Shown here: piece after piece, positions 50,501 to 58,398 of the stretch | Numbering within the stretch: the first letter of the stretch is position 1 | Layout of the letters: every line of letters starts with the position of its first letter | Assembly (NCBI GenBank): GCA_958295785.1 | Contig: OY282377.1 | Span: 1,316,394-1,380,393 of the forward strand | Source of the DNA: an uncultured Latescibacterota bacterium | Lineage (GTDB): Bacteria > Latescibacterota > UBA2968 | DNA: 64,000 nt | Direction: 5' to 3' | Notes under the pieces: model-generated | Database searches by the model: none | Seen by the model: the letters and a program-made list of their open reading frames with translations, nothing else | What the model was told of the DNA's origin: nothing | Translations under genes and position numbers: made by a program

Positions 50501-52512
50501 GTGCGGCAGTGACGATCACCGTGTCGGCGATGGCGGTGGCACCTTCGGTATCGGGGGATTTCACGCTGTCGAGCGCGACAACGCTGACTATCGCGGCGGG
50601 GCAGACGACGAGCCTGGGCACCGTGACGATCCGCGCCAACGACAATGCTGTGGTCGCGGCGACCAAGTCGGTGACGGTCTCGGGCACGGCCGACGACACG
50701 CCCGATATCGTGGCGGCCCCGTCCGATGTGACGCTGATGATCACCGATGATGACGCGCCGCAGATGACGCTGGCCTTGTCTCCGCAGTCGATCTCAGAGA
50801 ACGGCGGCGTGACGACGGTCACAGCGACGCTGGATCGTCCCGCGAGTGCGGCAGTGACGATCACCGTGTCGGCGATGGCGGTGGCACCTTCGGTATCGGG
50901 GGATTTCACGCTGTCGAGCGCGACAACGCTGACTATCGCGGCGGGGCAGACGACGAGCATGGGCACCGTAACGATCCGCGCCAACGACAATGCTGTGGTC
51001 GCGGCGCCTAAGTCGGTGACGGTCTCGGGCACGGCCGACGACACGCCCGATATCGTGGCGGCCCCGTCCGATGTGACGCTGATGATCACCGATGACGACG
51101 CGCCGCAGGTAACGCTGGCCTTGTCTCCGCAGTCGATCTCAGAGAACGGCGGCGTGACGACGGTCACGGCGACGCTGGATCGTCCCGCGAGTGCGGCAGT
51201 GACGATCACCGTGTCGGCGATGGCGGTGCCGCCTTCGGTATCGGGGGATTTCACGCTGTCGAGCGCGACAACGTTGACCATCGCGGCGGGGCAGACGACG
51301 AGCATGGGCACCGTGACGATCCGCGCCAACGACAATGCTGTGGTCGCGGCGACCAAGTCGGTGACGGTCTCGGGCACGACCGACGACACGCCCGATATCG
51401 TGGCGGCCCCGTCCGATGTGACGCTGACCATTACCGATGATGACATCGCCGGGAACATCCCCGCTGACGATCCGGATGTGGCAACTTCAGTCCCGTCATT
51501 CACGGATGCCGTGGATTTTCAACGCTACCAACAGGGCACGCCCATCACCCCAGTGATATTCCCAACAGTGACCGACGGCGACGGAAAACTGACCTACTCG
51601 TTGCCCGATCTCCCGCCCGGCCTAACCTACACGGCACCGGGGGATGAGGACAAACACAGCGGCATCCTGTCCGGCACCCCAACCGAGCCACAGGCCAAGA
51701 CGCGCTACAACCTGACCGTGACAGACGAAGACCAAGACGAGGGATCCGCATCCTTCTTCATCGTCATAGATAGGGATTTGTTGCCTTCGTTTGGCGACAC
51801 GACCATCGCCGCGCAGGTCTATGTGCAGAATCGAGAAATCGAGACCCTGACCCTGCCGCGAGCCACCGGGGGCGATAGCGCATTGGCCTACGCGCTGACG
51901 CCCGATCTGCCCGCTGGCCTGACCTTTGACGCCGAGACGTTCGGGGTATCTGGCACACCGATCAAGGCGATGGGAGAAATGACCTATACGCTGACCGCAA
52001 CAGATAAAGATGGCGATGCGGCGACATTCGCGTTCACCGTCGCGGTCATGGCGGACTTGATGCCGACATTTGGCGATACGAGCATTGCCGCACAACGCTA
52101 TACCATAGGCATAGCTGTCAACCTGATCTTGCCCGAAGCAACCGGTGGCGATGGCTCCCTCGCCTATTTCATATTCCCGTACCTACCGGATGCCCTGAGT
52201 TTCGACCCGACCACGCGCACCCTTTCCGGCACACCGCTCGAGGCGATAGCCGAGGCGACCTACACCTTGAGCGCGCTGGACGCCGATGGCGACATCGTCT
52301 CTCTGATCTTCGCCATGGAAGTGCGCTTGCCCTCGCCCGATTTCGACGGCAATGGTCAAGTCAATTTCGCGGACTTCATCGGCTTTGTCGGCAAGTATGG
52401 GACGCGGCTCGGTGAAGACGGATATGACGCCCGCTACGATCTCAATGGCGATGGCGTAATTGGGGCTGACGATTTCTGGATCTTCGACGCCGCCTTTGGC
52501 TCGGCGGGCTGA
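47509..52512 (+). CDS. Large secreted surface protein: GLUG, Fn3, Calx-beta, five tandem repeats, putative Ig, dockerin
   Basis: A 1667-residue exported protein. In order: signal peptide (RLLPLLACGFALLLGTASSA); a GLUG-rich region with SYATGSIS and GGLVG repeats (about 180-350); two fibronectin-III domains (about 427-527 and 533-622); a Calx-beta domain (about 624-739); and five tandem 115-residue repeats starting LSPQSISENGGVTTVTATL (740-1314). Three putative-Ig (He_PIG) domains follow (about 1331-1606, e.g. LSGTPTEPQAKTRYNLTV), then a C-terminal dockerin with two calcium loops DFDGNGQVNFADF and DLNGDGVIGADDF. It is presumably an adhesin or scaffold piece. The ATG at 47509 follows GAGGGATCCCAA; the upstream GTG at 47461 gives no better signal. 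Confidence 0.87.
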   Translation: MTSYYGRLLPLLACGFALLLGTASSAPAQSTTDYDDNDNGLIDVTTLAQLNAIRWDLNGDGSLDTGTTTADTMAYQAAFPNAATGMGCPSSGCAGYELRANLDFDTTGDDDIADAPYANWAAIGPSYPNPYTSEFKGNNHTISNLTISGVTTFDRMGLFGQLSFTAAISGVGLVDVNINAMVPHGTHIGALVGWNRGGTVHSSYATGSISVTSARPNWGNLHLGGLVGTNDPGTIAASWSSVDVSASGEQTIEAGGLVGRFIGESTGDASIIASYATGSVSATASPSLIDYRGAFAGGLVGITSGTLEIARITASYATGHVSASSTRTGNPGGVFVNGLIGHRNLTTVTASYWDTGTTSIADDSDLTPPEGKTTSELQSVTSYTGIYANWNVDVDGTTGNDDPWTFGKSDQYPVLKYVGMDTTAQYSAQPQGVPTGVTVTALVDTLAVNWTAASNADGYKVQWKSGTQNYPTSDQQASTHGQTTISGGSTTTYKIPGLTAGTTYTVRVIATKTGGSDSAPSAEQTGVPKNTPPGMPMGVMVTAQVVALRVTWTAGANADGYKVQWKSGGQAYDAVAREYAVVGRDTTITGLTAGTIYTVRVIATRNNADDGSASSEETGTPLALPTLSIGTPSVAEGAAGATATLSFAVTLSHASQHEVTVAYADAGTGSATSGTDYTALAAGTLTFSPGATSQSLAVSVTGDDTDEPDETVVVTLSNPTNATLGTANGTGTITDDDPAVATLVLSPASISENGGVTTVTATLSTPESAAVTITVSAMAVAPSVSGDFTLSSATTLTIAAGQTTSMGTVTIRANDNAVVAATKSVTVSGTTDDTPDIVAAPSDVTLMITDDDAPQMTLALSPQSISENGGVTTVTATLDRPASAAVTITVSAMAVAPSVSGDFTLSSATTLTIAAGQTTSMGTVTIRANDNAVVAAPKSVTVSGTADDTPDIVAAPSDVTLMITDDDAPQMTLALSPQSISENGGVTTVTATLDRPASAAVTITVSAMAVAPSVSGDFTLSSATTLTIAAGQTTSLGTVTIRANDNAVVAATKSVTVSGTADDTPDIVAAPSDVTLMITDDDAPQMTLALSPQSISENGGVTTVTATLDRPASAAVTITVSAMAVAPSVSGDFTLSSATTLTIAAGQTTSMGTVTIRANDNAVVAAPKSVTVSGTADDTPDIVAAPSDVTLMITDDDAPQVTLALSPQSISENGGVTTVTATLDRPASAAVTITVSAMAVPPSVSGDFTLSSATTLTIAAGQTTSMGTVTIRANDNAVVAATKSVTVSGTTDDTPDIVAAPSDVTLTITDDDIAGNIPADDPDVATSVPSFTDAVDFQRYQQGTPITPVIFPTVTDGDGKLTYSLPDLPPGLTYTAPGDEDKHSGILSGTPTEPQAKTRYNLTVTDEDQDEGSASFFIVIDRDLLPSFGDTTIAAQVYVQNREIETLTLPRATGGDSALAYALTPDLPAGLTFDAETFGVSGTPIKAMGEMTYTLTATDKDGDAATFAFTVAVMADLMPTFGDTSIAAQRYTIGIAVNLILPEATGGDGSLAYFIFPYLPDALSFDPTTRTLSGTPLEAIAEATYTLSALDADGDIVSLIFAMEVRLPSPDFDGNGQVNFADFIGFVGKYGTRLGEDGYDARYDLNGDGVIGADDFWIFDAAFGSAG
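49726..51450. repeat. Five tandem 345-bp coding repeats
   Basis: Starts at 49726, 50071, 50416, 50761 and 51106 are spaced exactly 345 bases (115 codons). Copies 2-4 differ at only a handful of bases; copy 1 differs mostly over its first 100 bases (STPES in place of DRPAS), and copy 5 has a few changes (VPPS for VAPS). High nucleotide identity including silent sites implies recent duplication or gene conversion. Confidence 0.95.
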
Positions 52513-52547
52513 TCGCCGACCACCGAACGCTGGAGATTTCTCCAAAT

Positions 52548-52599
52548 AGCCCGTAAAACCCCGCGCCTTTCAGGGCGGGCACAGGGGCCGCGCCCCTAC
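52548..52599. repeat. Hairpin element related to 4029 fused to a palindromic unit
   Basis: AGCCCGTAAAA(C)CCCGC..TTTCAGGGCGGG repeats the element found at the end of mfd, and its right arm doubles as the start of a first-family unit (52573-52599). It sits between the surface protein and sucB. The remaining bases to 52690 include a GGTCACTGACCACT word shared with other gaps. Confidence 0.65.
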
Positions 52600-52690
52600 G
52601 ATTGGATCGCGGGTTTGGGCTGGGGCTGGTCACTGACCACTATTTCCCCACCTTTCATTTTTATTTTTTACCTCTTAGGGAGGCACGCAC

Positions 52691-53932
52691 ATGCCCATTG
52701 ATGTGGTTTTGCCCGAATTGGGCGAGTCTGTCACCAGTGCCATTTTGGTCGAGTGGTTGAAATCGGATGGCGAGGCCGTAACTGTTGATGAACCCATTGC
52801 GGTGATCGAAACGGATAAAGCCGATGTGGAATTGCCCGCGCCTTCGTCTGGCGTGTTGCACACCGTGAGGGCCGATGGCGACACCATTGAGATCGGCGAG
52901 ACTATCGCCACTATCGCAGAAGATGGCGCGCCAACGGTCAGTCGGGAATCGCGCCAGCCTGTGGACGAGGCCACGGCTCCTGTCGCAGACGCGCCCGACC
53001 GTGCCGATCCGTCGCCTGCACAAACTGAGGATTTAAGCCCGGCCGTGCGCCGACTGGTGACAGAGCACAACCTCGATCCCGCAACCATAGAAGGCACGGG
53101 AAAAGGCGGGCGATTGACAAAAGCAGATGTACTCGCCCATCTCGATTCAGCGGCGTCTGCCCCTGTCCCCGAAGTTCCTGAATCCGTTGTCCCTAAATCC
53201 GAAGTCCCCGAACCTGTCCCTGCGGCTTTGCGTGGGGGTGAACGGCGCGAGCCAATGAGCCAAATTCGCACGCGCATTGCCCAGCGTCTGGTCTCGGCAC
53301 AGCAGACCGCGGCTATGTTGACCACGTTTAACGAGGTCGATATGAGTGGTATTTTCGAGTTGCGCGGCAAATACAAAGAGCCCTTTGCAGAGGTACACGG
53401 CGTTTCTTTGGGCTTGATGTCCTTTTTTGTGCGCGCCTGCGTCATTGCCTTGGGGGATTTTCCCGACGTGAACGCCAGTGTAGATGGTTCCGATATTGTC
53501 TATCGCGATTACGTCAACATGGGCATTGCGGTGGGTACGGACCGCGGCGTCGTGGTGCCGGTTTTGAAATCGGCAGAGCGCATGTCTTTTGCGACCATCG
53601 AATCCGAGATCAAGCGCGTGGCCCTCTCGGCGCGAGAAGGCAAGTTGGGGTTGGATGAATTGAGCGGGGGCACATTTACAATTACCAATGGCGGCGTGTT
53701 TGGATCCCTGTTGTCAACCCCCATTCTCACGCCGCCGCAGACGGGTATTTTGGGCATGCACGCCATTCAAAACCGGCCCATTGCCGTGGGCGATGAGGTG
53801 GTTGTTCGGCCCATGATGTATCTCGCCTTGACCTATGATCACCGCCTGATCGACGGCCAAACTTCGGTCACATTCCTCGTGCGCGTCAAAAACCTGCTTG
53901 AAGACCCCGCACGCATGATGTTGGAGGTGTGA
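52691..53932 (+). CDS. sucB: Dihydrolipoyllysine succinyltransferase (E2 of 2-oxoglutarate dehydrogenase)
   Basis: A 413-residue E2 enzyme. The lipoyl domain (residues 1-76) has the lipoylated lysine in [12 protein letters not shown] linker rich in Pro/Val/Ala leads to the E1/E3-binding domain ([30 protein letters not shown]; about 115-152). A second linker ([19 protein letters not shown]) leads to the catalytic domain, with [17 protein letters not shown] and the active-site His in [25 protein letters not shown] precedes the ATG. The downstream lpdA supplies the third component; sucA is upstream beyond the inserted genes. Confidence 0.96.
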   Translation: MPIDVVLPELGESVTSAILVEWLKSDGEAVTVDEPIAVIETDKADVELPAPSSGVLHTVRADGDTIEIGETIATIAEDGAPTVSRESRQPVDEATAPVADAPDRADPSPAQTEDLSPAVRRLVTEHNLDPATIEGTGKGGRLTKADVLAHLDSAASAPVPEVPESVVPKSEVPEPVPAALRGGERREPMSQIRTRIAQRLVSAQQTAAMLTTFNEVDMSGIFELRGKYKEPFAEVHGVSLGLMSFFVRACVIALGDFPDVNASVDGSDIVYRDYVNMGIAVGTDRGVVVPVLKSAERMSFATIESEIKRVALSAREGKLGLDELSGGTFTITNGGVFGSLLSTPILTPPQTGILGMHAIQNRPIAVGDEVVVRPMMYLALTYDHRLIDGQTSVTFLVRVKNLLEDPARMMLEV

Positions 53933-53979
53933 AGACGGGGAGAAGGAAGATGGGAGAAGGAAGACGGGAGAATAGAAAC

Positions 53980-54006
53980 GTAGGGGCGATGCCCCCGTGC
54001 TCGCCC
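53980..54006. repeat. Inverse first-family palindromic unit
   Basis: GTAGGGGCGATGCCCCCGTG then CTCGCCC, the exact reverse complement of the common GGGCGA/TCGCCC form. It lies between sucB and lpdA within a 144-base gap that also has a triple TGACCAC word just before the lpdA start. Confidence 0.85.
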
Positions 54007-54076
54007 AAAGACGGGAGAGGGAACGCACACGGGTGGCGGAGCGGATGGGCGGACTGACCACTGACCACTGACCACT

Positions 54077-55462
54077 ATGACAAACACGACATTCGATCTC
54101 ATCGTTATCGGCGCAGGGCCGGGGGGATATGTCGCTGCGATTCGCGCGGCGCAACTGGGCATGCGCGTGGCGTGTGTGGAAAAACGCGCATTGGGAGGCA
54201 CATGCCTCAATGTGGGCTGTATCCCGAGCAAAGCCCTGCTGGAATCGAGCGAGTTGTTTCACCGCGCAAAGACCGCGTTGGGTGTTCACGGTGTAAAGGT
54301 CCAGGGTGTGGAACTCGATTTGGCCGGCATGATGAAGCGCAAGTCCGATATTGTTCGCAAAATGACGGGCGGGATTCGCGGCCTGTTTCGCAAGCACAAT
54401 GTGACGCATATCGCGGGCATGGCGCGATTGGCGGGCGATGGCAAGGTCGATGTTGAAGGTGAGATGTATACGGCAACGCGAATTTTGATCGCAACGGGCA
54501 GTTCTGAGATCGAATTGCCCAATTTGCCTTTTGATGGCGTGCATGTAATCGGGTCAACCGAGGCGTTGTCGCTAGACGAGGTGCCCAAAAAAATGATCGT
54601 CATTGGCGCGGGCGCGATTGGCCTCGAGTTGGGGTCCGTGTGGCACCGCTTGGGGGCAGAGGTGCATGTGGTCGAATTTCTCGATGGCATCGCGCCGACA
54701 ATGGATCGCGAATTGTCCCATGCGCTGCAAAAAGTGCTGGCAAAACAGGGGCTGACGTTTGCGTTGAAAACGCGGGCCGAAGCGGCTGAGGTTTGCGATG
54801 GCAAAGTGGCTGTGACACGCGCGCAGGGCGGCGAGACGACTGTTGAGACGTGTGATCGCTTGCTGGTCGCCGTGGGCAGAAAACCCAATACCGAGGGTTT
54901 GAGAGGCGAAGAGGTGGGCTTGGCTATGGATGATAGGGGCCGCGTTTTGGTCAATGAAGCGTTTGAGACCAATTTGCCCGGCGTCTATGCCATTGGCGAT
55001 GTGATCCCCGGCCCGATGCTGGCGCACAAAGCAGAAGAAGAGGGGATTGCAGCGGTAGAACGCATGGCGGGAAAGGCCGGACATGTCAATTACGACACCA
55101 TTCCCAATGTGATATACACGCATCCAGAACTGGCATCGGTGGGCCTTACAGAAGAACAGGTCAAGGCGCGGGAGATGCCCTATAAGGTGGGCAAATTCCC
55201 ACTGATTGCCAATGCCCGCGCCCACGCCCTCAATGCGACAGACGGACTGGTGAAGATCATCGCGCACGAAAAGACGGACCGCGTTTTGGGCATTCACATC
55301 TTGGCGGCCCACGCCTCCGATATGCTCGCAGAAGGCGTGCTGGCAATGGAATTTTCCGCCAGCGCAGAGGATATTGCCCGCACCATGCACGCGCACCCCA
55401 CGCTTTCCGAAACCCTGAAAGAAGCCGCGCTCAACGTGTCACAAGAGGCGATTCACATTTGA
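54077..55462 (+). CDS. lpdA: Dihydrolipoyl dehydrogenase (E3)
   Basis: A 461-residue flavoprotein that reoxidises the lipoyl groups of SucB with NAD. FAD is held by LIVIGAGPGGYVAAIRAAQLG, and the redox disulfide is in GGTCLNVGCIPSK. NAD binds at MIVIGAGAIGLELGSVW, the second FAD site is VYAIGDVIPGPMLAHKA, and the catalytic His-Glu pair lies in HAHPTLSE. Length and motifs are standard. The ribosome site before the ATG is poor because the repeat word TGACCACTGACCACT directly abuts the start codon, so its translation may be modest or coupled. It is co-directional with sucB. Confidence 0.96.
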   Translation: MTNTTFDLIVIGAGPGGYVAAIRAAQLGMRVACVEKRALGGTCLNVGCIPSKALLESSELFHRAKTALGVHGVKVQGVELDLAGMMKRKSDIVRKMTGGIRGLFRKHNVTHIAGMARLAGDGKVDVEGEMYTATRILIATGSSEIELPNLPFDGVHVIGSTEALSLDEVPKKMIVIGAGAIGLELGSVWHRLGAEVHVVEFLDGIAPTMDRELSHALQKVLAKQGLTFALKTRAEAAEVCDGKVAVTRAQGGETTVETCDRLLVAVGRKPNTEGLRGEEVGLAMDDRGRVLVNEAFETNLPGVYAIGDVIPGPMLAHKAEEEGIAAVERMAGKAGHVNYDTIPNVIYTHPELASVGLTEEQVKAREMPYKVGKFPLIANARAHALNATDGLVKIIAHEKTDRVLGIHILAAHASDMLAEGVLAMEFSASAEDIARTMHAHPTLSETLKEAALNVSQEAIHI

Positions 55463-55518
55463 GGGATGGATGGGAAAGACCCGATCACCTGTTGAATCAT
55501 GCCCCTTGTATCTTTGGG

Positions 55519-55556
55519 CGAGCAATCTCCGACCTGACCGCAGGAACGACCTACAC
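55519..55556. other. Fragment resembling fibronectin-III coding DNA next to a half repeat unit
   Basis: GGGCGAGCA here starts a first-family unit but changes into CTGACCGCAGGAACGACCTACAC, which matches the Fn3 coding segments of the surface protein near 48998 and 49279 almost base for base. It lies in the leader of the creatininase-like gene and has no open frame of its own. Confidence 0.6.
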
Positions 55557-55570
55557 CGCAGAGGATAGTC

Positions 55571-56350
55571 ATGCATCGCACCTTGTCGGGTATTTTGGAA
55601 GAAATGACGATTGACGACGTGCGGTCGCTCGCGCCCAATGTCGCGGTGATCCCCATTGGCTCCACCGAACCGCACGGGCCTGCGTTGCCTTATGGCACAG
55701 ACAGTTTTCAGGTGGAATACGTGGCGTATAGCAGCACGCGAAAAGCCAATGAATGGGGCGGGCGCGTGGTGTGTTTGCCCACGCAACGGGTGAGTTTGAA
55801 CAACAATTTTCGCGCTTTTCCGTTTGCGTGCCGAATGCAGGTGCCCACGTTTATGAATTTGCTGACCGATCTGGTCTCGATGTGCCGCGCGGAAAATGTA
55901 CACCGCATTGTGTTCATCAATGGTCACGGCGGCAATCCCGACGTCATTCGCGCCGTGCAGCGCGATTTGGCCGCACAGGATGGCTTGTTTACGTGTTTGA
56001 TCGGCACGGGGTCTTGTGCGTCTGCGGAAGCGCGGGCAGTTTGGGAAAATCGCAGCGATCACGCGGGCGAAGAAGAAACCTCTCAGGTGATGTTTTTGCG
56101 CCCCGAACTCGTGCGTGAAAATCGGATCGCCAACAACCCACCGCAGCGCCCCAAGTTGAAGACCTTGCGGGAATTTCAGGTGGATTTTGTGCGCCCGTGG
56201 CACCTGTATTTGCCCACATCTGCCGGCGGCGATGCGCGAAAAGCCTCGAAAAAAAAGGGCGAAACCGTCTTAAATTCAGCGGTGGAAGGAATGGCGCGAT
56301 TGCTCGTTGAACTCTCTCAGGCAGAAAATTCAGAGACGTTTCCCTATTGA
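55571..56350 (+). CDS. Creatininase family protein
   Basis: A 259-residue metal-dependent amidohydrolase of the creatininase group, which also contains enzymes acting on formamides and on flavin/riboflavin pathway intermediates. Motifs: IPIGSTEPHGPALPYGTDS (metal ligands Glu, His, Asp), NGHGGNPDVI, and the distal Glu in RSDHAGEEETSQVM. GCAGAGGATAGTC precedes the ATG. It is followed after 50 bases by an amidohydrolase in the same direction, a pairing that suggests a short pathway for a cyclic amide or lactone, though this is inference. Confidence 0.88.
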   Translation: MHRTLSGILEEMTIDDVRSLAPNVAVIPIGSTEPHGPALPYGTDSFQVEYVAYSSTRKANEWGGRVVCLPTQRVSLNNNFRAFPFACRMQVPTFMNLLTDLVSMCRAENVHRIVFINGHGGNPDVIRAVQRDLAAQDGLFTCLIGTGSCASAEARAVWENRSDHAGEEETSQVMFLRPELVRENRIANNPPQRPKLKTLREFQVDFVRPWHLYLPTSAGGDARKASKKKGETVLNSAVEGMARLLVELSQAENSETFPY

Positions 56351-56400
56351 CCCTAGCCCCATTGCAGAGCGCAAAGCCCCAAAACACGAGAGGTATTGCA

Positions 56401-57228
56401 ATGATTGACGCACATCTGCATCTGACGCACAACGGCAGATCAGTGGAAGAGACCATCGCGCATATCGAGACTATCGGCGCAGAAAAAGCCGTGATATTGC
56501 CCATCGAAGATGGCGATGGTGAGTTTGGGTGGATGACCGAAGATGTGGTTGCAGCATACGCGCAATATCCCCATCGCATCATCCCATTTTGCCATGTGGA
56601 TGTGACGCGCGAAGATGCCGTGGGCGAACTCGAAAAACGCGCCGATAGGGGGATTTTTAAGGGATATGGGGAACAAAAACAGCATGTGCGGCTGGACGAT
56701 CCGCGGTTGGCGCGGGTCTTGGCGATTTGCAATGATTTGCATTGGCCGGTGACGTGGCATTTTCAAGAAGGTGAGCGCGGGTATAATGGGGGCATTGAAC
56801 ACCTCGAAGTGTTGCTGAAAAAATTTCCAAATGTTCGATTCATCGGCCATGCCCAATCGTGGTGGGCGCACATCAGCGCGGATGTGCCTGCGCCCTCAGA
56901 AACCCTATATCCGACAGGCCCCGTAAAACCCGGCGGCTTAATAGATCGGCTGTTGGTCGATTACGACAACATATTCGCGGATTTATCGGCGGGATCGGGT
57001 TTGGGTGGCCTGACGCGGGATGAGGATTTTGCCGCGGAATTTTTGGCGCGTCACAGCCAGAAGCTGATGTTTGCCACGGATTGTCCGTGCGGGGATGGCA
57101 AAGGCGCAGGCACCAGCCGCGGCTCGTGTTTCGCGCAACTGAGCTTGCCAGTTCTCGAGCGGATGGTTGCCCCTGACGCATTGGAGGACATCTTGCACAA
57201 TAATGCGGTGAGGATTTTGAATTTGTAA
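56401..57228 (+). CDS. Amidohydrolase family protein (TIM barrel)
   Basis: A 275-residue amidohydrolase-2-type protein: MIDAHLHLTHNG gives H-x-H, WPVTWHFQEGERGYNGG holds a further His, VRFIGHAQSWWAH another, and LMFATDCPCGDGKGAG the catalytic Asp. Many relatives in related genomes lie beside PhyH, Gfo/Idh/MocA and creatininase genes, as here. The start at 56401 follows GAGAGGTATTGCA; the earlier ATG at 56347 overlaps the preceding stop and has no ribosome site. Transcription probably ends at the terminator at 57259. Confidence 0.85.
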   Translation: MIDAHLHLTHNGRSVEETIAHIETIGAEKAVILPIEDGDGEFGWMTEDVVAAYAQYPHRIIPFCHVDVTREDAVGELEKRADRGIFKGYGEQKQHVRLDDPRLARVLAICNDLHWPVTWHFQEGERGYNGGIEHLEVLLKKFPNVRFIGHAQSWWAHISADVPAPSETLYPTGPVKPGGLIDRLLVDYDNIFADLSAGSGLGGLTRDEDFAAEFLARHSQKLMFATDCPCGDGKGAGTSRGSCFAQLSLPVLERMVAPDALEDILHNNAVRILNL

Positions 57229-57258
57229 GGCGAATCGCGGATGAAACGGATGAAAGGC

Positions 57259-57295
57259 AAAAGGCGAGAGGTTGGATCTCTCGCCTTTTACTTTT
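57259..57295. terminator. Terminator between convergent genes
   Basis: AAAAGGCGAGAG (57259-57270) pairs perfectly with CTCTCGCCTTTT (57278-57289) over a seven-base loop, then ACTTTTTG. The arms carry T runs on both strands, so it can serve the amidohydrolase and, from the other side, sucD. Confidence 0.85.
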
Positions 57296-57318
57296 TGCGT
57301 CTTACTTTTTGTATCTAT

Positions 57319-57345
57319 GGGCGGGCACAGGGGTACCGCCCCTAC
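57319..57345. repeat. First-family unit, GGGCGG / CCGCCC form
   Basis: GGGCGGGCACAGGGGTACCG then CCCCTAC; the changed base in the left arm is matched in the right arm. Confidence 0.8.
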
Positions 57346-57362
57346 GTTTCTATCCTCACATC

Positions 57363-58250
57363 TTACTTTCCAACCACCGCTCGCATGGCATTGCCCATTT
57401 CTGCGGGGCTTTCGCAGACGTGGATGCCTGCATCTCGAAGGGCTGCCATTTTATCGGCGGCAGAGCCTTGCCCGCCCGAGATAATTGCGCCGGCATGCCC
57501 CATGCGGCGGCCGGGGGGTGCGGTTTGGCCTGCGATAAAACTGACCACGGGTTTGTCGAAGTGTTCTTTGACATACGCAGCGGCTTCTTCTTCGGCAGTG
57601 CCGCCGATTTCTCCAATCATGATAACGGCGTCTGTGTCCGGGTCATTTTGAAAGAGTCTGAGGCAGTCCGTAAAGGTCGTGCCGATGATCGGATCCCCGC
57701 CAATGCCCACGCACGACGATTGTCCAAAACCGGCATCTGTGAGTTGCGAGACCGCTTCATACGTGAGCGTGCCACTGCGCGAAATCACGCCAACGCGACC
57801 TTCGCGGTGAATCGCGCCGGGCATAATGCCGATTTTGCACTTGCCCGGCGAAATCAGCCCCGGACAATTCGGGCCGATCAAGCGCGTGTGTTTATCGACC
57901 AAATAGTGTTTGACCTCGAGCATGTCCAAGACCGGGATGTTCTCGGAAATGCACACGACCAAGGGCAAGCCCGCCTCGGCGGCCTCCATAATGGTATCGG
58001 CGGCAAACGGCGCGGGAACAAAATTGGCCGATGCCGTGGCACCTGTTTGTGCCACCGCTTCAGAGACAGTGTCAAAAACCGGTACGCCATCCGCGCTTTC
58101 ACCACCCTTGCCCGCGTTGACCACGCCGACGACCTGAGTGCCGTATTCCATCATTTGTTGCAAATGAAACCGCGCTTCGCCCCCCATTGCCCTGCTGCTG
58201 GAAAAGGTCTGGACGATCACGCGGGTGTCGCTGTCAATGAGAATGCTCAT
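57363..58250 (-). CDS. sucD: Succinyl-CoA synthetase alpha subunit
   Basis: A 295-residue subunit that binds CoA and carries the phosphohistidine of succinyl-CoA ligase, yielding ATP or GTP in the TCA cycle. [41 protein letters not shown] and [11 protein letters not shown] are family segments, and the active His lies in [18 protein letters not shown]. The ATG at 58250 follows CGAGGAAC; the longer frame to 58352 comes from a repeat. It stands alone on the minus strand: no sucC, usually the partner gene upstream, is in the window. Confidence 0.96.
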   Translation of the reverse strand: MSILIDSDTRVIVQTFSSSRAMGGEARFHLQQMMEYGTQVVGVVNAGKGGESADGVPVFDTVSEAVAQTGATASANFVPAPFAADTIMEAAEAGLPLVVCISENIPVLDMLEVKHYLVDKHTRLIGPNCPGLISPGKCKIGIMPGAIHREGRVGVISRSGTLTYEAVSQLTDAGFGQSSCVGIGGDPIIGTTFTDCLRLFQNDPDTDAVIMIGEIGGTAEEEAAAYVKEHFDKPVVSFIAGQTAPPGRRMGHAGAIISGGQGSAADKMAALRDAGIHVCESPAEMGNAMRAVVGK

Positions 58251-58334
58251 AAAAGTTGTTCCTCGTAGGTTAAAGGTGATGGATGCCAAACGCAAGACAC
58301 AAGACAGATTGGCCCTCTTGTATCTTGCCTTTTC

Positions 58335-58361
58335 GGGCGAGCACGGGGGCATCGCCCCTAC
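58335..58361. repeat. First-family unit, common form
   Basis: GGGCGAGCACGGGGGCATCG then CCCCTAC, preceded by the usual TTGTATCTTGCCTTTT lead. It lies between sucD and the sulfatase. Confidence 0.85.
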
Positions 58362-58398
58362 GTTTCTCTCCTCGCATCTTGTATCTTACCTCTCTCCC

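Noticed and set aside
49536-51503. A 655-codon open frame on the minus strand of the surface-protein gene
   Set aside because: It is the shadow of five GC-biased tandem repeats on the coding strand; it has no ribosome site and its translation is low-complexity Ser/Val/Ala/Thr.
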